This document shows, one piece after another, positions 26,155 through 35,286 of a DNA stretch of 64,000 nucleotides (position 1 is its first letter; each line of letters opens with the position of its first letter). The notes under the pieces were generated by a model. It was given only the letters and a program-made list of their open reading frames with translations, was not told where the DNA came from and made no database searches. The position numbers and the translations under genes were made by a program. The DNA is from Actinomyces qiguomingii (GTDB lineage Bacteria > Actinomycetota > Actinomycetes > Actinomycetales > Actinomycetaceae). The stretch covers positions 620,001 to 684,000 of the forward strand of contig NZ_CP025228.1 of NCBI RefSeq assembly GCF_004102025.1, read 5' to 3'.

Positions 26155-27105
26155 ATGCCCGTCTCGTTCGCAGGCCTGCTTAGCAGCCTGCCGCTCAACG
26201 CCACCGCCCTCCCGCCGGCACCGCGCAGCCCGGTGCTACTGTTCGCCGTCCTCATTCAGCCGGCGGCGCTGCTCGTGGCCTACCTGGCCGGCCGTTTCGC
26301 CTCCCATCTGGTACGGCGGCGGGCACATATCTCTACGTCCACCGCCACCCTCACGGCCCTGATCGGCCTGTGGGCCGGCTTCGCCGGGGGTGCCTGGCTG
26401 TTCCACGAGGACTACTTGTGGGCGCCGCGGATACTGGCCTCCGCCGTCGTCGTTGCCGTGATCGTGGTGGGGCTGACCGCGCTGGTCATCACCCGCATCC
26501 AGCACGAGCCGCCGCTGGACCCGATCGCCGAGGTGGCCCGGCGGGGAGAGTCGGAGCGTCTGGAGCTGAAGTCCTCTGCACGAGTCAACATGCACACCGG
26601 CAAGCGCGACGACGCTATGGAAACGGTTGTGGCCAAGACCGTGGCCGCCTTCCTCAACTCTCGGGGAGGCACCCTGTTGCTGGGCGTTGACGACGACGGG
26701 CGGCTGATCGGCCTGGACCCGGACTACGCCACTTTGCGTCAGCCCGACGCCGACCGCTTCGAGCTCTTCCTGCGCAGCCTGTGGCGGGTGCGGTTGGGGA
26801 CGAACGCCGCCGCGCTACCGCGCCTGGACTTCGCTCCGGCCACCGACGGGGCCGGTGAGGTATGCCGGGTGACGGTGCCGCCCTCGCCCGTGCCCGTGTA
26901 CCTCAAGGGTCCCAAGGGCAGTGGCGGTACCGAACTGTGGGTACGGGTCGGCAATTCCACGCAGCGGCTTGAAGTGGACGACGCCGTCTCCTACGTCGCC
27001 CGCCGCTGGCCGCACGAGGTGCGCCCGAGCCTGCGGGCCCGCGTGGGCGCCTATCTGCTCTACCACCGCAAGCGTGCCGCGGTTCCGCAGGCGGAAACGG
27101 ATTAG
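26155..27105 (+). CDS. Membrane-anchored AlbA_2 (Schlafen-like AAA_4) domain protein
   Basis: In this 316-residue protein the first ~120 residues contain about three hydrophobic helices (for example LLFAVLIQPAALLVAYLAG). A cytoplasmic AlbA_2 domain follows: ESERLELKSSARVN, then ETVVAKTVAAFLNSRGGTLLLGVDDDGRLIGLD. AlbA_2 domains bind nucleotides or nucleic acids and are often in regulators or defence proteins; the molecular role here is unknown. No usual HTH tail is seen. The gene is convergent with the SorC regulator. Confidence 0.7.
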   Translation: MPVSFAGLLSSLPLNATALPPAPRSPVLLFAVLIQPAALLVAYLAGRFASHLVRRRAHISTSTATLTALIGLWAGFAGGAWLFHEDYLWAPRILASAVVVAVIVVGLTALVITRIQHEPPLDPIAEVARRGESERLELKSSARVNMHTGKRDDAMETVVAKTVAAFLNSRGGTLLLGVDDDGRLIGLDPDYATLRQPDADRFELFLRSLWRVRLGTNAAALPRLDFAPATDGAGEVCRVTVPPSPVPVYLKGPKGSGGTELWVRVGNSTQRLEVDDAVSYVARRWPHEVRPSLRARVGAYLLYHRKRAAVPQAETD

Positions 27106-27164
27106 CGGGGGCGGCGGCCGGTGAAGAAGGCTGGCGCCGATGGCTTTCGATGTGAGACCATTGT

Positions 27165-27312
27165 GGGGAGCCGAGCGGCGGTAACCGCCCGACTCCCCGG
27201 AGACATCCGGGATGTTGATCTCAGCGGCCTAGCAGGACGCTGAGCAGAGCCGCAAGGGCCCAGATCATCGGCGGAACAGTTTCAATGGCCGTCCGCCAGA
27301 TCTGGGCCTTTT
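27165..27312 (+). ncRNA. Candidate structured RNA ending in a strong terminator
   Basis: Several stems follow each other in 150 bases. GGGGAG (27165) pairs with CTCCCC (27193) around an inner GGCGGT/ACCGCC-type stem. CCCGGA (27196)/TCCGGG (27206) overlaps the first stem and would compete with it. CTCAGC (27220) pairs with GCTGAG (27239). GGCCCAGATC (27257) pairs with GATCTGGGCC (27299) plus an inner GGCGGA/TCCGCC stem, and TTTT follows (27309-27312). The last is a good rho-independent terminator. The rest is more structure than a simple terminator needs. I match it to no known RNA family. Confidence 0.4.
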
Positions 27313-27356
27313 GCTTGCTCTGATCCCCCGGCTCTGGTGCGAGGATGACCTCAGGT

Positions 27357-28313
27357 TCAGAGCACGTCGAGGATCGACAGGGCGGTCTGGTAGTCGGTTG
27401 CCAACGCGCTCAGGATGCCGCCGCGCACTGCCCCGACAATCGCCTCCACCTTGTCCTCACCCCCGGCCGCTCCGATAACCAGCGGGATGCGCCGCAACTC
27501 CTCCAGCGGCAGCGCCAGCGTGCGCGGCGTCAGCGGCGTGGGCACGGGATTGCCGGCGGCGTCGTAATGGTGATCAAGGATGTGCCCCACCGCTCCGCCC
27601 GCACGAATGGCCTCACGCACGTCCGGGGTGAGGTATTCGGCCAGGATATTGCCCGCTCCCTTTGCCTCCACCCCGGCCACGCCTACCAGCGCCACATCCG
27701 CCCGGGCCGCCAGCGCCAGGGTGGTGGCCACCTTCTCCTCGCGCATGAGCGGCCGCAGCAGTGAGGGGTTGTCGACTATGAGCGGCACCGGCATGCGGGA
27801 GACCTTCGCTCCCAGCTGGCTGGCGATGCGGGTGCATATGGTCGGCGCATCACGGCCCCAGGAGGGCAGGCCGCCGGGGATCGAGCCGAGTAGTTGGACG
27901 ATGGTGCAATCCACTCGCGGTATTTGCGGGATGCGTTGGGCGGCGGCCTGGATGGAGCGTCCATTGCCGACGGCTACCACCTGCCCGTTGGCGACCGAAT
28001 CGATCAGCAGCTCGGCGGCGGCCTGCCCGACGGCGCCGATCACGTCGGTCCCGTTGGCTTCGACAACACGGACGGCCTTGAGCGGCAGCCTCTCGCGCAG
28101 GCGCTTCTCCACCGACAGGATGTGCTCCAGGGGGTGGGCGATGGTGATGTGCACGATTCCCTGTTCCCGGGCCCGGGCGAGCAGACGGGAGACACTGGGG
28201 CGGGAGTAGCCGATCTCCCGGGCGATGTCGGCCTGGGTGAGGTGCTGCTCGTAGTACATGCGCGCCACCCGCAGCAGCAGCTCGACGTCGCCCCGCGTGC
28301 TGTCCTCGCCCAC
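27357..28313 (-). CDS. SorC/CggR-family sugar-responsive regulator
   Basis: This 318-residue regulator has an N-terminal HTH (HLTQADIAREIGYSRPSVSRLL) and the SorC sugar-phosphate-binding domain (AVGNGRSIQAAAQRI, later LPLEELRRIPLVIGAAGGEDKV). It stands alone, divergent from the LacI gene at 28.5 kb. SorC proteins often control polyol or PTS genes, so the galactitol-type operon upstream is a possible target; this is an inference. Confidence 0.87.
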   Translation of the reverse strand: MGEDSTRGDVELLLRVARMYYEQHLTQADIAREIGYSRPSVSRLLARAREQGIVHITIAHPLEHILSVEKRLRERLPLKAVRVVEANGTDVIGAVGQAAAELLIDSVANGQVVAVGNGRSIQAAAQRIPQIPRVDCTIVQLLGSIPGGLPSWGRDAPTICTRIASQLGAKVSRMPVPLIVDNPSLLRPLMREEKVATTLALAARADVALVGVAGVEAKGAGNILAEYLTPDVREAIRAGGAVGHILDHHYDAAGNPVPTPLTPRTLALPLEELRRIPLVIGAAGGEDKVEAIVGAVRGGILSALATDYQTALSILDVL

Positions 28314-28468
28314 GGGGCAATCCTATGGGCCGTTCACGCGTCGGATCCGCCGGTCTCGGTGTGTGAAAGTGCCGGTCTCGGTGAAGGGCCGGTCGGAGGG
28401 CTCATCGGTCGAAATTTCGATCTTTCGTTGCTTTCGTTGACCGTCGTATTCGTGGCGGCGCACACTAA

Positions 28469-28495
28469 TCGAAGCGCTCGGTCGAAGCGCTTCGA
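28469..28495 (+). promoter_or_regulatory. LacI-type operator upstream of the 28.5-kb LacI gene
   Basis: TCGAAGCGCTTCGA (28482-28495) is a perfect 14-bp palindrome with the central CG usual for LacI operators. A second TCGAAGCGCT begins at 28469. They lie 60-86 bases before the LacI start, fitting autoregulation and control of the downstream alpha-xyloside operon. The 240-base gap also contains CGAAATTTCG near 28409, possibly for the SorC regulator. Confidence 0.6.
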
Positions 28496-28554
28496 GAACC
28501 GGTGGTTCAACGAAGACTCGGATACTCACACCCCACCACAGGAAGGAGACGGCC

Positions 28555-29607
28555 ATGGCGACCATGCAGGACGTGGCCCGACGGGCGAACGTCGCCGTTT
28601 CGACCGTCTCCTACACCCTGTCCGGCGCCCGCCCGGTGGCGCCCGAGACCGCCCGCCGCATCCGCGCCGCCATGGAGGAACTGAACTACCAGCCCAACGC
28701 CATGGCTCGCGGCCTGGCCAGCCGACGCTCCCACACCCTCGCCATGACCTTCCCGAGCTTCGACACCGCCATGGGGGAGACCGTCTTCGAGATCGTCCGC
28801 GGCGCCCAGCGCGAGGCCGCCCGCCACGGCTACAACCTGGCCGTCTGGCCGCTTGAGGAGGCCGAGGCCGGTGCCGAGCTCGTCAACCTGGTGCGGCAGG
28901 GGAAGGCCGACGGCGTGCTCCTGGTCGAGGTCGGCATGGAGGACCCACGGGTTGCCGCCCTCAAACGCGCCCGGCTGCCGCTGGTCATGATCGGGCGTAC
29001 CGCCGACCCCGACGGGCTGGCCTACGTGGACATCGACTTTGAACGAACCGTTGATGACGCCGTCGCCGAGTTGTTTCGCCACGGTCACCGTCACATCGCC
29101 TTCGTAGGCAGGCCCGCGAAGCAGGCCGATGCAGGTTACGGCCCCGCGGTCCGGGGGCGGCAGGGATACGAGCGGGCTACCACGGGGCGGGGCCTGAAGC
29201 CCGTCGCCTACGACTGCGACGCCAGCCCACAGGCCGGACAGGCCATGGCCCGCACCCTGATGGGGCAGGAATGGCGGCCCACCGGGATCGTCGTCATGAA
29301 CGATCTGGCCGCACTCGGACTGCTGACAGGACTGCAAACCATGGGACTGCGGGTGCCCCGGGACGTCTCGGTGGTTGGCGCGGTCTCCTCGCCGACGCTC
29401 GGTGCCATGACCACGCCCGCCCTTACCACCACGCATGCTCCCGGCGAGCGCATGGGAGCCTTCGCCACGCGCGCGCTGCTGGCCATACTCGACGAGCGAC
29501 TCAATCCCGCAGACTGCCATCAACTGGTCACCTGTGAGGTCGTTGCGGGCAAGAGCCTTGGACGCGTGCCGCAGCCGCCCCGAACAGGCCGGCCGTCCAC
29601 CGGCTAG
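28555..29607 (+). CDS. LacI-family regulator of the alpha-xyloside operon
   Basis: This 350-residue repressor has the DNA-binding motif MQDVARRANVAVSTVSYTLSG at the extreme N-terminus and the periplasmic-binding-like sugar domain after the hinge (NAMARGLASRRSHTLAM). It follows a perfect palindrome and precedes the binding protein, two permeases and a GH31 enzyme on the same strand. The inducer is probably an alpha-xyloside or alpha-glucoside. Confidence 0.9.
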   Translation: MATMQDVARRANVAVSTVSYTLSGARPVAPETARRIRAAMEELNYQPNAMARGLASRRSHTLAMTFPSFDTAMGETVFEIVRGAQREAARHGYNLAVWPLEEAEAGAELVNLVRQGKADGVLLVEVGMEDPRVAALKRARLPLVMIGRTADPDGLAYVDIDFERTVDDAVAELFRHGHRHIAFVGRPAKQADAGYGPAVRGRQGYERATTGRGLKPVAYDCDASPQAGQAMARTLMGQEWRPTGIVVMNDLAALGLLTGLQTMGLRVPRDVSVVGAVSSPTLGAMTTPALTTTHAPGERMGAFATRALLAILDERLNPADCHQLVTCEVVAGKSLGRVPQPPRTGRPSTG

Positions 29608-29711
29608 AACGCCAGGCTGTAACGGTCGCCCCCATGACTCCCGGCTCCAACCGGCGTCGGGTTCCACCACCACGCCCATTTCCCCACACTCAAAGAAGAG
29701 GAAACACAATC

Positions 29712-31025
29712 ATGAAGCGCAGGAACTTCAACGCCCTCCTGGCCGCCGCTGCCGCCACCGGCCTGCTCGGCCCATCCCTGGCGGGCTGCGGCTCCTCCGG
29801 CTCGTCAGGAGCCGGAGCGGACACCTTCACCATCTGGGACTACGAGTCCGACGACTCCGCCATGGGGCAGGCCTGGGCCCGGGCCATCGAGATCTTCAAG
29901 GAGCAGCACCCCGAGGTCACCGTCAGAATCGAGGAGCAGACCTTTGAGCAGCTGCAGAAGAATGCCAAGATCGTCCTGACCGGGGACGACGTCCCGGACA
30001 TCATGGAGTACAACAAGGGCAACTCCACCTCCGGGCAGCTGGCCTCTCAGGGGCTGCTTGAGCCACTGACCGAGCAGGCCACCGAGCGAGGCTGGGACAC
30101 CAAACTAGCGGCCTCGCTGCAGACCACGGCCCGCTACACCGAAGACGGGCTCATGGGCGACGGCGACTGGTACGGGGTCCCCAACTACGGCGAATACGTG
30201 TTCGTCTACTACAACCAGGACCTGTTCGACGCCCAGGGACTGACCGTCCCCACCACCTTGAAGGAGTTCGAGGCCGTATGCGACGCCTTCGTCGCCGCCG
30301 GGCAGATCCCCCTGGCTGAGGCCGGCTCGGAGTACCCCATGGGGCAGCTGTGGTACCAGCTCGTCCTCGCCCACGCCGACCGATCCTTCGTCAACGCCTA
30401 CCAGCTTTTCGAAGACGACGTCGACTGGAGCGCCGATCCGATCAAGGCCGGAACCGAAAAGCTCGTGGACTGGATCAGCAAGGGCTATGTGGCCGCCGAC
30501 TCCGCTGGCCTCACGGCCGAGGACGCCGGCACCGCCTTCATCAACGGCTCCTACCCCATGTTTGTCTCCGGCTCCTGGTGGTTCGGGAGGATCGTCGCCG
30601 ATATGACGCAGGCCAACTGGGACCAGTTCCTCTTCCCCGGCACGGAGCTGTTCCCGGGTTCCTCCGGGAACCTGTGGGTGGTGCCGACCAACGCCAAGAA
30701 CAAGGAGCTCGCCTACGACTTCATCGACATCACCCTTTCCGACGAGGTCCAGGCCATCCTGGGCGAGAAGGGCGGGCTGCCCGTCGCCGCAGACCCCTCC
30801 ACCATTGCGGATGATAAGACCCGCACCATGACGGAGAACTTCGCACAGATCAACGAGGCGGACGGACTCGCCTTCTACCCCGACTGGCCGGTTCCCGGCT
30901 TCTACGACCAGATCACCTCCGCCATGCAGTCCCTCATCAACGGCACCAAGAGCGGCGAGGCGGTGCTCGCCGAGCTTCAGGCCGCCTATGAGGAGGGCAA
31001 GGCCGATATGGACATTGAGGACTGA
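29712..31025 (+). CDS. Sugar ABC transporter substrate-binding lipoprotein
   Basis: This 437-residue extracellular binding protein is of the SBP_bac_1 (MalE-like) type. The signal peptide ends SLAGC, with Cys26 lipidated. The mature protein shows WDYESDDSAMGQAWARAIE and the hinge strands VPDIMEYNKGN and SYPMFVSGSWWFG. The ATG at 29712 follows GAGGAAA. It belongs with two MalF/MalG-like permeases and a GH31 enzyme; no ATPase is encoded, so a shared MsiK-type ATPase elsewhere is expected. Confidence 0.88.
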   Translation: MKRRNFNALLAAAAATGLLGPSLAGCGSSGSSGAGADTFTIWDYESDDSAMGQAWARAIEIFKEQHPEVTVRIEEQTFEQLQKNAKIVLTGDDVPDIMEYNKGNSTSGQLASQGLLEPLTEQATERGWDTKLAASLQTTARYTEDGLMGDGDWYGVPNYGEYVFVYYNQDLFDAQGLTVPTTLKEFEAVCDAFVAAGQIPLAEAGSEYPMGQLWYQLVLAHADRSFVNAYQLFEDDVDWSADPIKAGTEKLVDWISKGYVAADSAGLTAEDAGTAFINGSYPMFVSGSWWFGRIVADMTQANWDQFLFPGTELFPGSSGNLWVVPTNAKNKELAYDFIDITLSDEVQAILGEKGGLPVAADPSTIADDKTRTMTENFAQINEADGLAFYPDWPVPGFYDQITSAMQSLINGTKSGEAVLAELQAAYEEGKADMDIED

Positions 31026-31027
31026 CG

Positions 31028-31960
31028 GTGGTGGTGCAAACGAATCGGCCGGCTCACCCCCGGGCGCGCGGCCTGGCCTACCTGCCCTATCTACTGCCCG
31101 GAATGGTCGCCTTCACGGTCATCATTCTGGTGCCGCTGGCTCTCAACCTCTGGTACTCGCTGCACCGGTGGAAGGGCGGCATGTCGCCCATGCGGTTCAT
31201 CGGCTTGGACAATTACGCCGAGCTGGCGCGCGATGAGAAGTTCTGGGCCTCCTTCAGCAACTCCCTGTCAATGATCGTGGCCATGGTCATCATCCCGACC
31301 CTGATCGGGCTGGTGCTGGCGGCGGTGCTGTTCGATTATGTGGGCAAGCACTTCTCCTCCCGCACCGCCGCGGCCCTGCGTGCCATGTACTACCTGCCGC
31401 AGATCCTGCCGATCTCCGTGGCCGGCATCGTGTGGAACTGGATCCTCAACTCCCAGACAGGTGCGGTCAACACGATTCTGCGCGGCTTGGGTGTCGCCAG
31501 CCCGCCCAACTGGCTGGGATCCACCTCCACGGCCTTGGGATCGGTCATGTTGGTGCTGATCTGGATTCAGATCGGCTACCCGACCGTCATCTTCATGTCC
31601 GCCCTGCAGCGCGTGGACCCGGAGCTGTACGAGGCCGCCGAACTCGACGGCGCAGGCTGGCTGGCGCGCTTCCGCGCCATCACCGTCCCACAGATCCGAC
31701 CGGAGACCTTCGTGATCGTACTGACCTGCACGATTGCGGCACTGAAGGTATTCGCCCCCATTTACGTGCTCACCCGCGGCGGCCCGGAGAGCTCCACCCT
31801 GGTGCCGAGCTACTACTCCTACCTGAACTTCTTCGACAAGTCCAAGGTCGGCTACGGCGCCGCCATCTCCACCGTGCTCACACTCGTCATCATAGTCATC
31901 GCCGGGGTCATCCAGGTCTTCCAGAACCGCAGCGCCCGGCGTGAGGAGGAGGGACGCTGA
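31028..31960 (+). CDS. Sugar ABC transporter permease (MalF/UgpA type)
   Basis: This 310-residue permease has six hydrophobic segments and the cytoplasmic EAA loop EAAELDGAGWLARFRAITVP. It begins with a run of three GTG codons directly after the binding-protein stop, so the exact start is uncertain by one or two residues. It pairs with the next permease. Confidence 0.88.
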   Translation: MVVQTNRPAHPRARGLAYLPYLLPGMVAFTVIILVPLALNLWYSLHRWKGGMSPMRFIGLDNYAELARDEKFWASFSNSLSMIVAMVIIPTLIGLVLAAVLFDYVGKHFSSRTAAALRAMYYLPQILPISVAGIVWNWILNSQTGAVNTILRGLGVASPPNWLGSTSTALGSVMLVLIWIQIGYPTVIFMSALQRVDPELYEAAELDGAGWLARFRAITVPQIRPETFVIVLTCTIAALKVFAPIYVLTRGGPESSTLVPSYYSYLNFFDKSKVGYGAAISTVLTLVIIVIAGVIQVFQNRSARREEEGR

Positions 31961-31961
31961 C

Positions 31962-32894
31962 ATGTCTAACACCACCCTCGCCCCAGCCCCTGCGGCCGCG
32001 TCCGCAGCAGCCGCCGTCGGGCGCGCCCCGGCGCCGCAAAACGGAGCGGCCCCCCGCAGGAAGGACCGCTTCCACCGCGGCGCCGGACGCTGGATCGTGC
32101 TGGCGATAGTCGGCCTGTTCGCGCTGGCCATGGTCGCCCCGTTCCTGCTGATGGTCATCAACGCCTTCAAGTCCCCGGCCGAATACTCCGGCGGCAGTCC
32201 GCTGTCCCTGCCGAAGCAGATCTACACCGACGGCCTGGCCTACTTCTGGCAGCGGGTCAACTTCCCCGTAAAACTGTGGAACTCCATCTGGACTTCGGCC
32301 CTGGTGGCGGTGGCCGGCACGCTGCTGTCGCTGCTGAACGCCTACGCCATTGGCGTGGGCCGGGTGCGCGGGCGCGCCTGGATCGTGGCCGTGTTCATGA
32401 TCGCCAACATGCTGCCACAGGAGGGTCTGATCTACCCGCTGTTCACCATGGCGCAGAAGACCGGGCTCACGGACAACCCGTGGTCGATCGTCATTATCTT
32501 CACCGTCATCCAGTCGGCCTTCGGCACCTATCTGCTCTCCTCCGTGCTGGGCACCTTCCCGCGCGCCCTGCTGGAGGCGGCCGAACTCGACGGCGCCGGC
32601 CGCTGGCAGATTCTGTGGCGGGTGGTCTACCCGATCGTCCGCCCCACCATGGCGGTGCTGGCGATCTTCTTCTTCATCTGGACCTGGAACGAGTTCTTCA
32701 TTCCCCTGGTGATGCTCACCAGCAATGACAATCAGACGGTGCCGATCGCCCTGTCCAGCCTGCAGGGCGACCGCATGCTCGACGTGCCCACCCTCAACGC
32801 CGGCGCGCTTGTTTCACTGATCCCGACCTTCCTGTTCTTCCTGTTCTTCCAGCGCACCCTGACCCGCGGCGTCACCGCCGGCGCGGTCAAATAG
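31962..32894 (+). CDS. Sugar ABC transporter permease (MalG/UgpE type)
   Basis: This 310-residue permease has an Ala-rich basic N-tail (to about residue 43), six hydrophobic segments and the EAA loop EAAELDGAGRWQILWRVVYP. The ATG at 31962 follows GGAGGAGGGA and lies one base after the previous stop. It is the second transmembrane subunit of the importer. Confidence 0.88.
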   Translation: MSNTTLAPAPAAASAAAAVGRAPAPQNGAAPRRKDRFHRGAGRWIVLAIVGLFALAMVAPFLLMVINAFKSPAEYSGGSPLSLPKQIYTDGLAYFWQRVNFPVKLWNSIWTSALVAVAGTLLSLLNAYAIGVGRVRGRAWIVAVFMIANMLPQEGLIYPLFTMAQKTGLTDNPWSIVIIFTVIQSAFGTYLLSSVLGTFPRALLEAAELDGAGRWQILWRVVYPIVRPTMAVLAIFFFIWTWNEFFIPLVMLTSNDNQTVPIALSSLQGDRMLDVPTLNAGALVSLIPTFLFFLFFQRTLTRGVTAGAVK

Positions 32895-32925
32895 TGCAAG
32901 CCGATTAATCAGCAAAGGACCCCCC

Positions 32926-35286
32926 ATGAAGTTCTCCAACGGCTACTGGCTCGACCGCCCCGGTTACACCGTGGAAAAGGCGCGCGGTCTGCTGGACCTG
33001 TCCGTGGACGCCGGTAGCGCCGACGGCACGGGCGGCGTCGCCGGCGTCATCCGCGCCTACGCACCTGTCCGGCAGGTGTCGGGCCGCGGCGATACGCTCA
33101 ACGTGGGCCTGCTCTCGGCCACTTTCACCGCCGTCGCCGACGGCGTCATCAAGGTGGAGCTGGTCAACCACCGTGGGGTGCGCGACCGCGGGCCGCACTT
33201 CGAGGTGTCCACGCCGCAGGACTACCGGGGCCAGGTCGAGCAGGCTCCGGGCGCCGTCGTCCTGCGGGCGGGCACACTGGCCGTGACCCTGCGGGAGGGG
33301 GAGGAGTGGACGGCCGCCTTCAGCTCAGCCGACCGCCGGCTGACGGCGAGTCTGCCCCGCGCCGTCGCCCACGTCGTCGGGCCGGACGGGATCGCCTACA
33401 TGCGCGAGCAGCTCTCCCTGCGGCCGGGGGAGCGGGTTTACGGGCTGGGGGAGCGCTTCGGCGCCTTCACCAAGAACGGCCAGAGCGTGGACATCTGGAA
33501 CGAGGACGGCGGCACCGCCTCCGAGCAGGCCTACAAGAACATCCCCTTCTACCTCACCAGCGCCGGCTACGGCGTGTTCGTCGCCGAGACCGGCGGGGTG
33601 TCCTTCGAAGTCGGCAGCGAGGTGACCACCCGGGTCCAGTTCTCGGTTGAGGGCGAGCGCCTGACCTACTACGTGATCGACGGCCCCACCCCCAAGGACG
33701 TGCTGCGCCGTTACACGGCGCTGACCGGCCGCGCGCCGATGCTGCCCACCTGGTCCTTCGGACTGTGGCTGACCACCTCCTTCACCACCGACTACGACGA
33801 GCGCACCGTCATGTCGTTCATAGACGGCATGGAGCAGCGTGCCCTGCCGCTGAGCGTGTTCCACTTCGACACCTTCTGGATGCGCGGCTTCCACTGGTGC
33901 GACTTCGTGTGGGACCCGGCCACATTCCCCGACCCGGCCGGCATGCTGGAGCGCATCAGGGCCCGCGGCCTGCGTGTATGCGTGTGGATCAACCCCTATA
34001 TCGCCCAACGTTCGGCCCTGTTCGATGAGGGGGCCGCGCGCGGCTACCTGGTGCGCACCACCGACGGCGACGTGTGGCAGACCGATCTGTGGCAGGCGGG
34101 CATGGCCCTGGTGGACTTCACCAACCCCGACGCCGTCGCCTGGTACCGGGAGAAACTCCAGGTGCTGCTGGACATGGGCGTGGACTGCTTCAAGACCGAC
34201 TTCGGAGAGCGGATACCGGTACGGGGCATCACCTGGCATGACGGCTCCGACCCGGAGAAGATGCACAACTACTACACGCAGCTGTACAACCGCACCGTCT
34301 TCGAGCTGCTGCGCGAGCAGCGCGGCGAGGGGGAGGCGGTCCTCTTCGCCCGCTCGGCCACGGCGGGTGGACAACAGTTCCCCGTGCACTGGGGCGGTGA
34401 CAACGAGTCCACCTACGCCTCCATGGGGGAGACTCTGCGCGGCGGCTTGTCGCTGTGCTCCTCCGGCTTCGCCTACTGGAGTCATGACATCGGCGGCTTC
34501 GAGGGCACCCCGGACCCGGGCGTATTCAAGCGCTGGCTCGCCTTCGGACTGTTGTCCTCCCACGCCCGGCTGCACGGCTCGAACTCGGTGCGCGTGCCCT
34601 GGGCCTTCGACGAGGAGGCGGTGGACATCGCCCGCCGGTTCATCCGCCTGCGGCTATCGCTTATGCCGTATTTGTACCGGCTGGCGGCACAGGCGCACGC
34701 CACGGGGGTGCCGATGATGCGGCCCATGTTCCTGGAGTTCCCCGACGACCCCGGGGCCCGGGACGTCGACACCCAGTACCTGCTCGGGGAGGCCCTACTG
34801 GTGGCGCCCGTCATGGACGCCGACGGCGAGGCGGAGGTCTACCTGCCCGAGGGCACCTGGACCTCCTGGTGGGACGGGCACACCGTGACCGGGCCGCGCT
34901 GGGTGCGCGAGCGCCACGGCCTGGACACCCTGCCGCTGTACGTGCGGCAGGGGAGCGTACTGCCCGTGACGGGACGGGTGGAACGGCCGGAGGACGACTG
35001 GGCCGCCGACCTCACCCTGCGCTGCTTCGGCCTGGTCGACGGCGAGGTGCGTGAGGTAGTGGTGCCCGCGCACGACGGGCATGCGGCGGTCTCCTTCCGA
35101 GTCGCCTGCCGCGGCGGCGTGATCACGGCGCGCGCCGACGGCGCTCGCGGGCCCTGGCAGCTGGAGGCGGATGGGCGCAGCACCCGAGCCGACGGCGATT
35201 CGGTGGTGACGCTGAAGCTCCCAGGAAGCACGGCTTCGGAGGGGTCAGCGCGCCGCGCCGCGGATAATGAGCCAGCCACGTCCTAG
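32926..35286 (+). CDS. yicI: Alpha-xylosidase, glycoside hydrolase family 31 (YicI-like)
   Basis: This 786-residue GH31 enzyme probably removes alpha-xylosyl residues from imported xyloglucan-type oligosaccharides. The nucleophile is Asp425 in CFKTDFGE and the acid/base Asp492 in HWGGDNEST, both in the YicI pattern; SHDIGGFEG completes the active site. The length is close to E. coli YicI (772). It has no signal peptide, so it works in the cytoplasm on sugars brought in by the adjacent importer. The last ~14 residues overlap the antisense end of a lipoprotein repeat, which supplies the stop codon. Confidence 0.9.
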   Translation: MKFSNGYWLDRPGYTVEKARGLLDLSVDAGSADGTGGVAGVIRAYAPVRQVSGRGDTLNVGLLSATFTAVADGVIKVELVNHRGVRDRGPHFEVSTPQDYRGQVEQAPGAVVLRAGTLAVTLREGEEWTAAFSSADRRLTASLPRAVAHVVGPDGIAYMREQLSLRPGERVYGLGERFGAFTKNGQSVDIWNEDGGTASEQAYKNIPFYLTSAGYGVFVAETGGVSFEVGSEVTTRVQFSVEGERLTYYVIDGPTPKDVLRRYTALTGRAPMLPTWSFGLWLTTSFTTDYDERTVMSFIDGMEQRALPLSVFHFDTFWMRGFHWCDFVWDPATFPDPAGMLERIRARGLRVCVWINPYIAQRSALFDEGAARGYLVRTTDGDVWQTDLWQAGMALVDFTNPDAVAWYREKLQVLLDMGVDCFKTDFGERIPVRGITWHDGSDPEKMHNYYTQLYNRTVFELLREQRGEGEAVLFARSATAGGQQFPVHWGGDNESTYASMGETLRGGLSLCSSGFAYWSHDIGGFEGTPDPGVFKRWLAFGLLSSHARLHGSNSVRVPWAFDEEAVDIARRFIRLRLSLMPYLYRLAAQAHATGVPMMRPMFLEFPDDPGARDVDTQYLLGEALLVAPVMDADGEAEVYLPEGTWTSWWDGHTVTGPRWVRERHGLDTLPLYVRQGSVLPVTGRVERPEDDWAADLTLRCFGLVDGEVREVVVPAHDGHAAVSFRVACRGGVITARADGARGPWQLEADGRSTRADGDSVVTLKLPGSTASEGSARRAADNEPATS

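Noticed and set aside
27121..27260. tRNA or SRP RNA at the stem cluster
   Set aside because: No T-arm GGTTCGA, no acceptor pairing and none of the conserved SRP loop sequence are seen.
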